From: Competibacter_A sp037045535
Lineage (GTDB): Bacteria; Pseudomonadota; Gammaproteobacteria; Competibacterales; Competibacteraceae
Direction of reading: 5' to 3'
NCBI GenBank assembly: GCA_037045535.1
Contig: JBAOHI010000030.1
Span: 248,001 to 312,000 of the forward strand
Length of the DNA stretch: 64,000 bases
This document shows positions 25,952 through 37,195 of the stretch, piece by piece; the stretch's first letter is position 1, and every line of letters starts with the position of its first letter. The notes below the pieces were generated by a model. That model worked only from the letters and a program-made list of their open reading frames with translations, had not been told where the DNA came from and did no database searches. The position numbers and the translations under genes were made by a program.

Positions 25952-27326
25952 TCATCTGCGCCAAATCTTGACCTGATACATCGGCCGGCCGTTGACGTCG
26001 ATTTGCTCGATGGCAGCGCGAATATTTTGACTGCGATAATAGTCCCGCAAGGCATTGGCATTCTCTGGCAGAGCATAGCTGCCCGCCACGGTTCCGCCGC
26101 CGGCCGAGGCCGGTTTCGGTTTGGGAGCAGACGCGGGCGATGGCGCCGGACGGGAAGTGGCGGACGCAGCCTCCGACTTAGCAAGCAACTCGATTTTGGG
26201 CAAGGCATTGGGCGGCTTAGCTTTGGCGGTCGCGGGTGGGGAAAGTGCGTTACGGGGAGGACTGGCCTTGCTGGCTCCGCGAGCGGAGGCGACCTCAGCT
26301 TGCGCCTTACGTCGTGCAGCCTCGGTGCGGGCGGCCTCGGCCTGAGCGGCTTTTTGAGCAGCTTCCGCTTGGGCCGATTTCCGAGCGGCCTCAGCGCGAG
26401 CTGCTTCGCGTCGGGCCGCTTGCGCGGCGCGATCCGCCTCGGCCTGCGCGGCTAAGGTCTCCGCCGGAGAGGATTGCGATGGATTACTGGCATTTTGCGC
26501 GGCCTCGGCGCGGGCGGCCTCCGCCCTAGCAGCGGCGACGCGCTCGGCTTCGGCCTTGGCCCGGACCCGGGCAGCCTCGGCTTGCGCGGCTTGTCGAGCC
26601 GCCTCGGCTTGTGCTTTAGCGGCGGCGACGCGTTCGGCTTCAGCCTTGGCCCGGACCTTGGCGGCGGCTTCCTGAGCAGCCTTGCGCCGTGCCGCTTCCT
26701 CCCGTGCAAGTTTATCGGTGGCAGCTTTGGTGGATTCGGTCGATGGTGCTGGAGCAATCCGTGACGGTTGGGGTTGCGGGCTTCGCACGGGTGCTGGAGT
26801 GGGTGTAATCGGCCTTGGTGTAGCGGGCGTATTAGCGACCGGTGCAGCGGGTGTAATCGGCCTTGGTGTAGCGGGCGTATTAGCGACCGGTGCAGCGGGT
26901 GTAATCGGCTTTGGTGTAGCGGGCGTATTAGCGACCGGCGCAGTGGGTGTATTAGCAATCGGTGGTGGAGGCGGTACGCTGGCGACCGGCGCGGTCGGTG
27001 GGCTGGGAATGGGAGCAGCCGGGCTAACCGGGGTTACCTCAACGGTTGTCGGCGCAGCGGTCGGGGCTGTTGGCGCTGGCTCAGCCGGCTCGAGCGACCG
27101 GCGGGGGAGTGGATTCCGCGCTCGGTGGTGCCGGTTGAGGTTGAGAGAATGTCAGGGTCGGTACAGGCGACGGCCGGGGTTGCGGCGGTGGCGGGGAGGT
27201 GTTCGTTGGGGCGACGGCTGCGGGCTTGTGCGGCTTCTCCAGCATTTCGGGCACGAAGACGACGGCCAGCGCCGCAACCACGGCGACACCGACTAAGCGT
27301 TGGGCTAAGCGATTATCCACGGTCAT
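25952..27326 (-). CDS. SPOR-domain membrane protein with Ala/Lys/Glu-rich and Pro-rich repeats (frameshift near 27103)
   Basis: DedD-like cell-division-associated protein expected to bind denuded peptidoglycan. The N-terminus (MTVDNRLAQRLVGVAVVAALAVVFVPEML) is a single membrane anchor. A Pro-rich linker contains three 16-residue repeats; a long Ala-rich, probably coiled-coil stretch (AAQAEAARVRAKAEAERVAAA-like) follows, ending in a SPOR-like C-terminus (YYRSQNIRAAIEQIDVNGRPMYQVKI). The first frame stops at 27081; the second is open upstream to the same region, and the join falls in the G5 run at 27103-27107. This looks like a homopolymer indel in one gene. Confidence 0.78.
26803..26946 (-). 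repeat. Three tandem 48-bp coding repeats
   Basis: Copies at 26803-26850, 26851-26898 and 26899-26946 are nearly identical; a degenerate piece follows. Each encodes 16 residues reading PAPVANTPATPRPITP in the linker of the SPOR protein. Near-identity implies recent expansion and probable length variation among strains. Confidence 0.88.
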
Positions 27327-27332
27327 GCCTCC

Positions 27333-28622
27333 CTATGGATGCGGAGAAGGAAAATTGGAAAGCCACGGTTGCGCGGCCAGCACGGGCGCGACCGTATGAA
27401 AGGAACCGAACACGACGATGCGATCATTGGGACGGGCAGCGGCTAGGACGGTGTGACAAGCCTCGCTTAACGCTTCCTGGGCAGTGGCCCGCACGTCCGT
27501 GACCCGTAGTACTATCTCGGCGATTTCCGCGCCCGTACGCCCTCGTGGCCCCGTCAGTGTCACCGGATACCAATCGTCTACGGCGTGAGCCATCGCCTGG
27601 ATCACCCCGCTGGCGTCTTTGTCGGCGAGTAATCCGACGATAGCCAGAGTTCGTCCGGCACAGGGGCGATTTCGTAAATTGTCAGCCAGCACGGCAGCAG
27701 CATGGGGATTATGCGCAACGTCGAGAATCCACTCAACCGGTCCATGAAAAGCCTGAAATCGTCCCGACAACCGCACTTGCGATAACCCCGTTCGAACGGC
27801 GTCGGCGGGGACGGGTAGTCGGTCGCGCAGGCTGGTCAACGTGGCGAGCACGGCAGCGGCATTGCCAATCTGATGCCGGCCGGCCAGGGCGGGGAACGGC
27901 AGTTCGTCGAGCCGTGCGTCGCCTGCCCACCAGCGCCATGTTTCACCGGTGGGCGCGAAATCGTAATCGAAGCCGACCCGCCACAAGTGTGCGCCGAGCT
28001 TATGAGCGTGGTCGAGTAATCGAGACGGCGGATCGGGATCGGCGCAGATAGCCGGCCGATTCGAACGGTAGATGCCGGCTTTTTCATAGCCGATGCTGTC
28101 GCGATCCGGCCCCAGCCAGTCGATGTGATCGATGCCGACGCTAACCACCAGTGCGGCATCGGCGTCTACGACATTGACCGCGTCCAATCGGCCGCCGAGC
28201 CCCACTTCCAACACCGCGACATCGACGGCAGCATCTCGGAAAATTTCCAGCGCCGCCAACGTACCGAACTCGAAATAGGTCAGCGAGCCATCACCGCGCA
28301 TGGCGTCGATTCGAGAAAACACCCGACAAATCGTTTCATCGTCCGCGTTCGCGCCGGCTACCCGAATCCGCTCGTTGTAACGGAGTAGATGCGGAGAGGT
28401 ATAGGCACCGACCCGGTAGCCCGCCGCGCGCAAGATGGCCTCCAGCAGCGCGACACAGGAGCCCTTCCCATTCGTACCACCAACCGTTATCACGACGTGC
28501 GGTCTTGGTTCTGGTTGTAGCTGGCTCAAGACCGCGCGCACTCGCTCCAGGCCGAGTTCGATAGCGCGGGGATGTTGGGTTTCCTGCCAATTCAGCCAGT
28601 CGTCGAGGGTGGTAAATCGCAT
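27333..28622 (-). CDS. folC: Dihydrofolate synthase/folylpolyglutamate synthase
   Basis: ATP-dependent Mur-ligase-family enzyme adding glutamate to dihydropteroate and folates. The 429 residues have the P-loop VGGTNGKGSCVALLE, GLGGRLDAVNVVDAD and the C-terminal DVAHNPHAA motif. It overlaps the end of accD by 31 bases and is followed 6 bases later by the SPOR protein gene, so the cluster is probably cotranscribed. Confidence 0.95.
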   Translation of the reverse strand: MRFTTLDDWLNWQETQHPRAIELGLERVRAVLSQLQPEPRPHVVITVGGTNGKGSCVALLEAILRAAGYRVGAYTSPHLLRYNERIRVAGANADDETICRVFSRIDAMRGDGSLTYFEFGTLAALEIFRDAAVDVAVLEVGLGGRLDAVNVVDADAALVVSVGIDHIDWLGPDRDSIGYEKAGIYRSNRPAICADPDPPSRLLDHAHKLGAHLWRVGFDYDFAPTGETWRWWAGDARLDELPFPALAGRHQIGNAAAVLATLTSLRDRLPVPADAVRTGLSQVRLSGRFQAFHGPVEWILDVAHNPHAAAVLADNLRNRPCAGRTLAIVGLLADKDASGVIQAMAHAVDDWYPVTLTGPRGRTGAEIAEIVLRVTDVRATAQEALSEACHTVLAAARPNDRIVVFGSFHTVAPVLAAQPWLSNFPSPHP

Positions 28623-29524
28623 GTCGGCTCTTCGGGAAACGCTTCGACCGGTGTTGGCCGGGTGGTCGAGGCATCGCGGCCGGTCAACATCGCCAGCAGC
28701 GCGGCCAGCCGGTCGCGTAGCTCGCGCCGGTCCACGATCATGTCGATGGCGCCGTGCTCCAGGAGGAATTCGCTGCGCTGAAAGCCTTCCGGTAGCTTTT
28801 CCCGTACGGTCTGTTCGATGACCCGGGGTCCGGCAAACCCAATCAGTGCCTTCGGTTCGGCGATATTGATATTGCCCAGCATCGCCAGGCTGGCGGAGAC
28901 ACCGCCGGTGGTGGGGTTGGTCAACACCGAGAGATAGGGAACGCCATGTTCAGCCAGTCGGTTCAAGGTCGCGCTGGTCTTGGCCATTTGCATGAGCGAC
29001 ACCAGCGCTTCCTGCATCCGGGCTCCACCGCTGGCAGCGAAACAGATGAAAGGGATGTGTTCATGCAAGGCGATTTGAGCGCCTCGGACAAAGCGTTCGC
29101 CAACCACTGAGCCCATCGAACCGCCCATGAACTCGAACTCGAACGCCGCGGCGACTACCGGCATTCCCTTGAGGCGGCCTCGCATGGTGATTAGGGCATC
29201 CTTTTCGTTGCAAACTTTTTGGGCCTGTGTCAACCGGTCTCGGTATTTTTTGCCGTCCTTGAATTTCAGGAAATCGGTCGGTTCAATGTCCTCGCCGATT
29301 TCGACGGGGCCGTCCTCGTCGAGAAAGCTCAACAAGCGTTTGCGGGCGCCGAGATACATGTGATGGCCACATTTGGGGCACACTTGGAGATTGCGCTCCA
29401 GTTCGGCACCGTACAATACGGCACTGCATTCCTCACACTTGCTCCAGAGACCTTCTGGGATTTGGTGCTTGTTGCGGCCGTCGGTGCGAATCCGCGAGGG
29501 AACCAGCTTTTCATACCAGCTCAT
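28592..29524 (-). CDS. accD: Acetyl-CoA carboxylase carboxyltransferase subunit beta
   Basis: Beta subunit of the carboxyltransferase making malonyl-CoA for fatty-acid synthesis. About 310 residues with an N-terminal zinc ribbon (CEEC and CPKC) and the crotonase-like core with SGGARMQEALVSLMQMAKTS and GFAGPRVIEQTV. MSWYEKLV at 29524 is the family start; an additional Met immediately precedes it. Located between trpA and folC as in many Gammaproteobacteria. Confidence 0.96.
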   Translation of the reverse strand: MSWYEKLVPSRIRTDGRNKHQIPEGLWSKCEECSAVLYGAELERNLQVCPKCGHHMYLGARKRLLSFLDEDGPVEIGEDIEPTDFLKFKDGKKYRDRLTQAQKVCNEKDALITMRGRLKGMPVVAAAFEFEFMGGSMGSVVGERFVRGAQIALHEHIPFICFAASGGARMQEALVSLMQMAKTSATLNRLAEHGVPYLSVLTNPTTGGVSASLAMLGNINIAEPKALIGFAGPRVIEQTVREKLPEGFQRSEFLLEHGAIDMIVDRRELRDRLAALLAMLTGRDASTTRPTPVEAFPEEPTCDLPPSTTG

Positions 29525-29603
29525 CATGGCGTCCTGTTTTGAGAAGGCAACCGGTCTCGGAAGATCCGCAAGGGTGGCAAGGTCAGAATGGGAAGATATG
29601 GCG

Positions 29604-30434
29604 TCAATCGGCGATGGCGGCGGGTGCGCAAGCTCGGTCCATCGCCTGACGGATGGCGGCCACCAGCGCGACGACTTCCTGGCGCATCCGCTCGGGTTCG
29701 GCGGCTCGTTCGCCCATTTTCGCGACCAGCGCGCTGCCGACTACTACCGCGTCGGCGATTTCGGCGATGGCGGCGGCAGTCGGCGGGTCTTTGATACCGA
29801 AACCAACGCCCAGCGGTAGCTCGGTACAGGTGCGAATGGTCGCTAGCTTATCAGCCACTTCGGCGACATCGAGTGCTGCCGAGCCGGTCACGCCTTTCAG
29901 CGAGACGTAATAGAGGTAGCCGCGCGCCAGTTGGGCGGCTTGCCGGATACGTTGGGTGGAACTGGTGGGAGCCAGTAAGAAAATCGGGGCGATGCCGGCC
30001 GCCTTGAGCAATTCGGCCAACTCGGCCGCTTCCTCTGGCGGCAAATCCACCGTCAGCACTCCGTCTACGCCCGCATCGCGGGCCGCGATGGCGAAGGTTT
30101 CGTGACCCATCCGCTCGATGGGGTTGAGATAACCCATCAATACCAGCGGCGTTTCGTTGTCGGCGCGACGGAATTCGCGGACCAGTTCCAGCACGCCGCG
30201 CAGCGACATGCCCTGGGCCAAGGCCCGCTCACAGGCTTTCTGGATGATCGGACCGTCGGCCATCGGATCGGAAAACGGCACGCCCAACTCAATAAGGTCG
30301 GCGCCGGCCGCAACCAGTGCGTGCAGCATCGGCACGGTGACGTCCGGGTGGGGATCGCCGGCGGTGATATAGGGAATCAGAGCCTTGCGACCGCTGCGGC
30401 GCAGGGCTTGGAAACGGCGGTCGATGCGATTCAT
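29604..30434 (-). CDS. trpA: Tryptophan synthase alpha subunit
   Basis: Cleaves indole-3-glycerol phosphate to indole and passes it to TrpB. The protein of about 276 residues has the catalytic Glu in IELGVPFSDPMADGP and Asp in GVLTVDLPPEE, and phosphate-binding GVGFGIKDP near the C-terminus. ATG 30434 (MNRIDRRFQALRRSG) is the family start; upstream codons run into a palindromic repeat. Confidence 0.96.
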   Translation of the reverse strand: MNRIDRRFQALRRSGRKALIPYITAGDPHPDVTVPMLHALVAAGADLIELGVPFSDPMADGPIIQKACERALAQGMSLRGVLELVREFRRADNETPLVLMGYLNPIERMGHETFAIAARDAGVDGVLTVDLPPEEAAELAELLKAAGIAPIFLLAPTSSTQRIRQAAQLARGYLYYVSLKGVTGSAALDVAEVADKLATIRTCTELPLGVGFGIKDPPTAAAIAEIADAVVVGSALVAKMGERAAEPERMRQEVVALVAAIRQAMDRACAPAAIAD

Positions 30435-30467
30435 GCGACAAAACTCTTGGCGGCTAGATGCTGAAGA

Positions 30468-30494
30468 CACCTCTCGCCCTGTGAGCGAGAGGTG
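30468..30494. repeat. Palindromic hairpin between trpB and trpA
   Basis: CACCTCTCGC and GCGAGAGGTG make a perfect 10-bp stem with a 7-base loop, followed by GAGGGTGGGG. Same type as the other GC-rich intergenic palindromes in the window; could tune trpA relative to trpB. Confidence 0.6.
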
Positions 30495-30505
30495 AGGGTG
30501 GGGAT

Positions 30506-31706
<1,201 letters not shown>

Positions 31707-31726
<20 letters not shown>

Positions 31727-32351
31727 AGTCGTACACACCTCGCAGAAATGCATGCATCAGTTCAGCATCCTTGATGCCCTTGGCCGTTTCCACGCCGCTG
31801 CTGACGTCCACCGCGTAGGGGCGGACTTGCCGGATAGCAGCAGCGACGTTGCCGGGATGCAGGCCACCGGCCAGGATTAACGGTTTGCGGCGGTTAGCGG
31901 GGATCCGGGTCCAGTCGAAACCTTGGCCGGTGCCGCCCATTTTGTTGCCGCCGTGGCTGTCTAGCAAGAGGCCGGCCGCCGTAGCGAAGCGTCGCTCGTA
32001 ATCCAGCGGATCGGCACCGGCGCCCATCGGCACGGCCTTGAGGTAAGGTAGGCCGAACGCGGCGCAGTAATCGGGAGTCTCATCGCCGTGAAATTGCAGC
32101 AAAGATAACGGAACTTCAGATAAGACGGCCTGGACCGCGGCGGGTTCCGCATTCATGAACAGACCGACCACGGCGACAAACGGCGGTAACGCCGCCACGA
32201 TCCGCCGTGCCGCATCCATGTCCACGTAGCGAGGGCTGGGCCGATGAAAGACCAGTCCAATGGCGTCCACGCCCAGTCTGGCCGCCGTCATACCGTCCTC
32301 GGGACGAGTGATGCCGCAAATCTTGACGCGAGCGCGGAAAATCGGAGTCAT
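31707..32351 (-). CDS. trpF: Phosphoribosylanthranilate isomerase
   Basis: Amadori rearrangement of phosphoribosylanthranilate in tryptophan synthesis. About 214 residues, (beta/alpha)8 barrel, with the catalytic Cys in VKICGITRPEDG and Asp in VDVSSGVETAKGIKD. ATG 32351 (MTPIFRARVKICG) is the natural start. It lies 43 bases after cbiG on the same strand and overlaps trpB by about 20 bases. Confidence 0.94.
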
Positions 32352-32394
32352 GGGACAGGTACGAGGGGTGGGAACGGCCAGCGGAGTAAAAAGA

Positions 32395-33255
32395 TTACCA
32401 GAAACTCGGCGGGTTTGCAGGAGAGGTATCGCCATGCGGAATCTGGGCGATGGCGCCATCGCGATTACCGTAAACACGCGCTACCGCTAAAGTGGCGTCG
32501 GCGTTCTTCTGTTTGGGAATGAGCAGCTCTGCCGGAAAGGGGTGATCGGTCAGGCGCTCGGCGTGTGCCAGTGCGGCAGCTTCAGCCACGCCATGGCAGC
32601 CGGTTTCCCGGAACACGATCTCGGATTTTCGGCTGAGCCGGTCGCCGTATTCGCACAATACGCTCGCCGGGTAGAAATGGATGGGCAACTTCAGGGTTTC
32701 AGCCAATCGATGCAGTCCAAGCTCGTCTTGTTTGAGTTCGATGCTGGCCAGGGCCCTCAAATCACCACGCTGCAAGCCGTGGCCGGTTAAGGTCTGGTCG
32801 AGCAAGGCCAACAGCGATTCCAGCGGGCAGCCACGATTGCAGCCGAAACCAGCGACTAGCATCGGTTGCGTGTAGCGTTGTGCGCCGGTGATCACAGCTT
32901 GTGCGCCCAGGAATTCGGCGATTTGCCGCGCCCATTCGTTAGCGCCGCCCTCATGGCCGGATAGAATCGGTACCACGAAGCGGCCGTGCTCGTCCAGCAC
33001 TACGACTGCCGGGTCGTGATATTTGTCCCGTAACACCGGGGCGAGGGTCCGCACCGCGATACCAACCGCACACAGCAGGATCAGCCGACAGCCACTCTGA
33101 AAACGTTCGCGGACCCTGTCCTGAAACGGTTGTGGCCGATATAGATGTTCGGCCCCCGGCAGGAAATCCAGCAAACGTTCAGCTAACACTCGGCCCGGCT
33201 CGGTCAGACTGATGATCGCGCAGGCGGGGGATGGCAGGTTCGCAGTGGAAGGCAT
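32395..33255 (-). CDS. cbiG: Cobalt-precorrin-5A hydrolase
   Basis: Opens the delta-lactone of cobalt-precorrin-5A with loss of acetaldehyde in the anaerobic corrinoid pathway. The 286 residues show the N-terminal CbiG motifs (ILLCAVGIAVRTLAPVL, LSGHEGGANEWAR) and the C-terminal domain GFGCNRGCPLESLLALL with IELKQDELGL. Length is at the lower side for single CbiG proteins. No cobalamin riboswitch was recognised upstream. Its position just ahead of trpF suggests joint transcription with an unrelated pathway. Confidence 0.9.
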   Translation of the reverse strand: MPSTANLPSPACAIISLTEPGRVLAERLLDFLPGAEHLYRPQPFQDRVRERFQSGCRLILLCAVGIAVRTLAPVLRDKYHDPAVVVLDEHGRFVVPILSGHEGGANEWARQIAEFLGAQAVITGAQRYTQPMLVAGFGCNRGCPLESLLALLDQTLTGHGLQRGDLRALASIELKQDELGLHRLAETLKLPIHFYPASVLCEYGDRLSRKSEIVFRETGCHGVAEAAALAHAERLTDHPFPAELLIPKQKNADATLAVARVYGNRDGAIAQIPHGDTSPANPPSFW

Positions 33256-33642
33256 TTTGTATCAATCCTCAAACACGCGTAGTCGTGGTCTCGTAAAATG
33301 TCGCAAGCCGCTTAGGTATCAGGTACTCACCGATAGCACGACTGGGTCATTCAGGCCATCCTGAGACAGGGCATCGTAAAGCGGTTTGATTGAAATCGAA
33401 AGCTTGGGGTGTGTTGAGGGGATATACGCGGTGAGGAGGGGGGTGGCTGACTGAGGATTGGACGGAACGATCATGGGTGCCGGTAGCAGGGGTGAGGCAA
33501 TTTTGACGGGTCAAAGCCGGCATTCCAGGGCGGGCGTTGTTGGAGCGGACACCGAATCACCCACAATTTTCCGATCCGGGTTTGCCGAGAACATCAAACA
33601 AGGTTAGATTGGCTCATCTCCGACTGGAAACCGGCCTGGGCA
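33256..33642. other. Intergenic region between cbiG and the DUF1820 gene
   Basis: A 387-bp divergent region that should contain promoters for both flanking genes. I see no convincing RNA element, operator or conserved small gene; an open frame from 33537 lacks protein-like composition and overlaps the next gene in another frame. Confidence 0.4.
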
Positions 33643-33990
33643 ATGTCCAAGATCACCAAAAGCATTTACCGCATTTTGTTCATCAATCAAGGCAAGCTGT
33701 ACGAAATCTATGCGCGCGGTATTTATCAGGGCGAGCTGTACGGTTTTATCGAGGTTGAGGAACTCCTCTTCGGCGAGCGTTCGAGCGTGCTGGTCAATCC
33801 GGCCGAGGAGCGGTTACAAAGCGAGTTCGCCGGGGTGCAACGGACCTTTATTCCGTTGCACTACATCCTGCGGATCGATGAAGTCGAACGTGAAGGCATC
33901 AGTAAAATTCGCTCGATGGAGGGGGGCGATAATGTGATGCCATTCCCACAACCGATGATTCCTCCCGGTGGTGGGCGCGGCAAGGATTGA
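33643..33990 (+). CDS. DUF1820 family protein
   Basis: Conserved gammaproteobacterial protein of unknown function, 115 residues, apparently cytoplasmic. The N-terminal MSKITKSIYRILFINQGKLYEIYARGI and GFIEVEELLFGERSSVLVNPAEERLQSEF with IPLHYILRIDEV match the family pattern as I know it. The tail is Pro/Gly-rich and probably flexible. No operon partner beyond the small membrane protein 34 bases downstream. Confidence 0.85.
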   Translation: MSKITKSIYRILFINQGKLYEIYARGIYQGELYGFIEVEELLFGERSSVLVNPAEERLQSEFAGVQRTFIPLHYILRIDEVEREGISKIRSMEGGDNVMPFPQPMIPPGGGRGKD

Positions 33991-34024
33991 CCGTCACTAT
34001 GTTAGGGCTATCTGAGATAAGAGG

Positions 34025-34225
34025 GTGACGATGGAATCCGCGGCGTGGTGGGAAATCTTGTTGGGCGGGGTGGTGGCGTTGCTACTGATCCTATGGTTTC
34101 GGCCTGGCATCAAGGCAGCCATCGAGCGTAGCCGCACCGCCAAGAAGGATTGGCCAGCAGCGTTGATTCCGCTGGCGCTGGTGGTGCTATTCGTGCTCTT
34201 ACTGATCCAACTGGTTCGAACTTAA
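34025..34225 (+). CDS. Small two-helix membrane protein
   Basis: Not recognised beyond composition. 66 residues with two hydrophobic helices (ILLGGVVALLLILWF and LIPLALVVLFVLLLIQLV) around a basic loop (RPGIKAAIERSRTAKKDW). GTG at 34025 or ATG at 34031 could start it; GAGGG lies just upstream of the GTG. A strong inverted repeat follows the stop. Confidence 0.6.
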   Translation: MTMESAAWWEILLGGVVALLLILWFRPGIKAAIERSRTAKKDWPAALIPLALVVLFVLLLIQLVRT

Positions 34226-34231
34226 GCGCAT

Positions 34232-34259
34232 GGCGCGAGCGGGGCATTCAACTCGCGCC
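34232..34259. terminator. Inverted repeat between convergent genes
   Basis: GGCGCGAG and CTCGCGCC form a perfect 8-bp stem with a 12-base loop just past the small membrane gene and before the end of the convergent DUF945-like gene; a weak T-rich tract (GTCTTTT) lies about 15 bases beyond. Probable bidirectional terminator. Confidence 0.5.
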
Positions 34260-34283
34260 CTGTCGTTTATGTCTTTTCCTGAC

Positions 34284-35598
34284 TCAATATAGAACCTGTG
34301 CCTGAGTAATTTCGTTCTTTCGCAGGGACAGAGTAGCGCTGCCACCGGGTTTGCGGATGGTGATCGTTGCAATATCTTCGGTGACGGCTTCGAGTTTACC
34401 CCGGTACTGCGCATTGTTGGCGGTTTTGATTTTGGCCATCTTGCCGACGTGGTTGAGCCAGTTCACCGGTCGGGATCGAGTGAAAGGTTCTTTCGATCAC
34501 GATGGTCTGCGGTGCGGACGAAGGCTCGGGTTCGGGCTTTTCGGCTTCCAAAGCGATCTCGGGTTGAATGCCCAGCGCTCGGGCGATCTTGGCATTGTCC
34601 CAACTTAGGGAGAGATCGGTCACCGGTTTCTCGTTTACCGTCAATGTTAGGCCGGCCAGCTTGATCGCATCCTCGGGCTTGTAGGATTGGAGTTCGGCGG
34701 GATTGATAGGAGAAGGCGGCGAGGCCAAAATCGTGAGCTGACTGCCTGTCATCAGATAGTTTCGATACCCTTCGAGCAATCCCTGTCCGAGATAGAGGCC
34801 GTTAGCGTGGAGGCGTTCCGCCACTAGGCGGACGTGATCGACGATATAGGCATCGACCGCTTTTCCGGCCTTGGCGGCGCAATAGCTGTTTCGGCGCTGA
34901 TTGAAGCCGGTATCGCGCATCACCGCCTTCAGATTGGCCAGTTTTGGGGTCAGCGAAGAGGCTAGCTCTATCATCGAAACCGTTGGCCCGGAAGTGGCGA
35001 AGCTGATGTCCATGTTGAGCGTCGCCCAGTCCCGAGTGTGGCTGTCGATTTGAAGTTCGATCCGATGATGCGCCGGATTGAGCCGATAGCCCACCGTCAT
35101 GTCGCTGATGAAACGGGTGTAGCCCATTTCCTGCCATTCGGTGGTACCGAAGGCGGTGATCGGTCCACAACCCAACGCGTTTAGATTGCTGAATGGCAAG
35201 GATTGCGAACCGCTGGCGGGATCGGCCCCAAGAATACCGCCATCGACCGCGATCTCGACTTGTTGCACCGATAGCGCCAGCGCTTTAGGCAGCCGATTAC
35301 TATGCAGCTGCCAGAGAGCATCGAGCAGGGCACCGATATTCGGCGCCTTGAGTTGAATGGAACCGATCGTGACGGAATCGTTCACCGTATTGAAGATCGC
35401 TCGAAGCCGGTTGACCCCGATCGAACCGGACGGCGAAATATTGATACCGCCGTAGCTGATGTCGGCGAAAGGTTTTGCCATTAATACGAATTGATCGACT
35501 TGCTGTTTGGTGCTGTACCACAGATAGCCCCATGTTCCCCCGGCGATGAAGATCAGAGCGATGAAAAAGGTGACTACGACGATTTTCAGCTTCTGCAT
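34284..35598 (-). CDS. DUF945 (YdgA-like) protein (frameshift near 34451)
   Basis: Membrane-anchored periplasmic protein of unknown function. One N-terminal helix (KIVVVTFFIALIFIAGGTWGYLWY) is followed by a long beta-rich region (about 35500-34480). The first frame goes to nonsense after FHSIPTGELAQ, whereas another frame continues HVGKMAKIKTANNAQYRGKL and GGSATLSLRKNEI, an Sm-like beta-strand tail seen on related proteins. Removing one base from the GG at 34451-34452 joins them. The complete protein is about 437 residues. Confidence 0.72.
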
Positions 35599-35797
35599 GG
35601 AACGTTTCCTGGTTGGTTGCGGGACGGTGTCGCTCGTTTCCGAATCGTGTGCTCATCATAATACTCGGCTGCCGGAAACGTTGCTGGAGGGTATCCGACC
35701 CATTTGTTAAGCTTGTTGATGTTCAACATGCTTGGTTTTCGGCGAATCGCCGCCGAAATTGAGGCCGCCGTCGATATCAACCGGAGAGTGACCGTCC

Positions 35798-37141
35798 ATG
35801 AACTTCACGCAGATCGGCTTGCAGGTCCCAACGGTCCTGCTGCCTCGAACGGGTACGGACCTGACGAAGTGGGCGGTGGTGGCCTGCGATCAATATACTT
35901 CTCAGCCGGATTACTGGGCGACGGTGGAAGACCAGGTCGGCCCGTCCCCGTCCACGCTACGATTGATCTTGCCCGAGGTTTATCTGGGTGCCGCCGACGA
36001 GGCGCAGCGGATTTCGGCCATTCAAGGAGCCATGCGCCGCTATTTGACCGAAGGCGTGCTGATACCTCAATCACCCGGTTTTGTCCTAGTCGAGCGAGAA
36101 ACTGCCCGAGGTCGGACGCGGAAGGGCTTGATCGTCGCCCTGGACCTGGAATGCTACGATTTCAAACCCGGCGCTAAAACCCTGATCCGGCCCACCGAAG
36201 GCACGATCATGGAGCGATTGCCGCCCCGGGTTCGGGTGCGGGAAAGCGCGCTGCTGGAGCTGCCTCATATCATGGTGTTGATCGATGACCCAGAGCGTTC
36301 GGTCATCGAGCCGCTGTTCGCCGAACCGCAGGAGTGCATGTACGATTTTCCGCTGATGCTGAACGGTGGCCGGATTCGTGGCTGGCTGGCCCAGCATCCG
36401 TTATTGATTCAGTGGGTGGTAGAGCAATTGACACGCTTGGCCGATCCAGCGGTCTTTGCCACCCGAAACAGTGTCGCTGAAGAGCCGGTGTTGCTCTATG
36501 CCGTGGGTGACGGCAACCATTCCTTTGCCACTGCCAAGATCATTTGGGAAAACCTCAAGCGCACCGCGTCCGATCCGGTGGCGATCTTGCGTCATCCGGC
36601 GCGTTACGCGCTGGTGGAGCTGGTCAACCTCCACGACAAAGGATTGGAGTTCGAGGCGATCCATCGAGCCGTGTTCGGTGTGAACGCGGAGCATTTGCTG
36701 GCGGCGCTGGGGGATTTTCTGGCCGCGCAAGGTTCGGCGTTGACAGTGCTGGAGTCGCCTTCGTGGGATGCGGCACAGCGGACATGGTTGGAAATGCAAC
36801 GGTCCGACCATCACATGATCACCTTTTTGACCCACGATCGTTGCGGGATACTCGTGGTCGAACGGCCACGCTTGACCTTGCCGGTTGCTACGTTACAGGC
36901 CTTTCTTGACGGATATCTTGAGGGTCAATCTGACGCGCGGATCGACTACATCCACGGCGAGGAGGTGCTCCGGCAACTTGGCGAGCAGCCGGGTAATATC
37001 GGTTTCTATCTGCCGGCCCTGGCTAAGGGTGATTTTTTTCGGACCGTTGTCCGCGATGGCGCCTTGCCACGCAAAACCTTCTCGATGGGCGAAGCCGATG
37101 AAAAACGGTTTTATCTGGAATGCCGACAGATAGTGGCTTGA
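35798..37141 (+). CDS. DUF1015 family protein
   Basis: Family with a ParB/sulfiredoxin-like fold; one archaeal member is a serine kinase, but bacterial functions are uncertain. The 447 residues include DQYTSQPDYW near the N-terminus and YAVGDGNHSFATAK in the middle, the most conserved family segment. Cytoplasmic, without signal peptide. GGAG lies upstream of the ATG. An EF-G paralogue follows 54 bases later on the same strand. Confidence 0.85.
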   Translation: MNFTQIGLQVPTVLLPRTGTDLTKWAVVACDQYTSQPDYWATVEDQVGPSPSTLRLILPEVYLGAADEAQRISAIQGAMRRYLTEGVLIPQSPGFVLVERETARGRTRKGLIVALDLECYDFKPGAKTLIRPTEGTIMERLPPRVRVRESALLELPHIMVLIDDPERSVIEPLFAEPQECMYDFPLMLNGGRIRGWLAQHPLLIQWVVEQLTRLADPAVFATRNSVAEEPVLLYAVGDGNHSFATAKIIWENLKRTASDPVAILRHPARYALVELVNLHDKGLEFEAIHRAVFGVNAEHLLAALGDFLAAQGSALTVLESPSWDAAQRTWLEMQRSDHHMITFLTHDRCGILVVERPRLTLPVATLQAFLDGYLEGQSDARIDYIHGEEVLRQLGEQPGNIGFYLPALAKGDFFRTVVRDGALPRKTFSMGEADEKRFYLECRQIVA

Positions 37142-37195
37142 ATCATTTGCGATTCTTGCAATCCGTGGTTTTCCAGGCTCGATAGGGCGCTTCGC

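Noticed and set aside
26803..26946. Possible CRISPR array
   Set aside because: The repeats are directly tandem without spacers and translate in frame within the SPOR protein gene.
33256..33642. Cobalamin riboswitch or small gene upstream of cbiG
   Set aside because: No B12-box-like sequence was seen on the minus strand, and the open frame from 33537 has no protein-like features.
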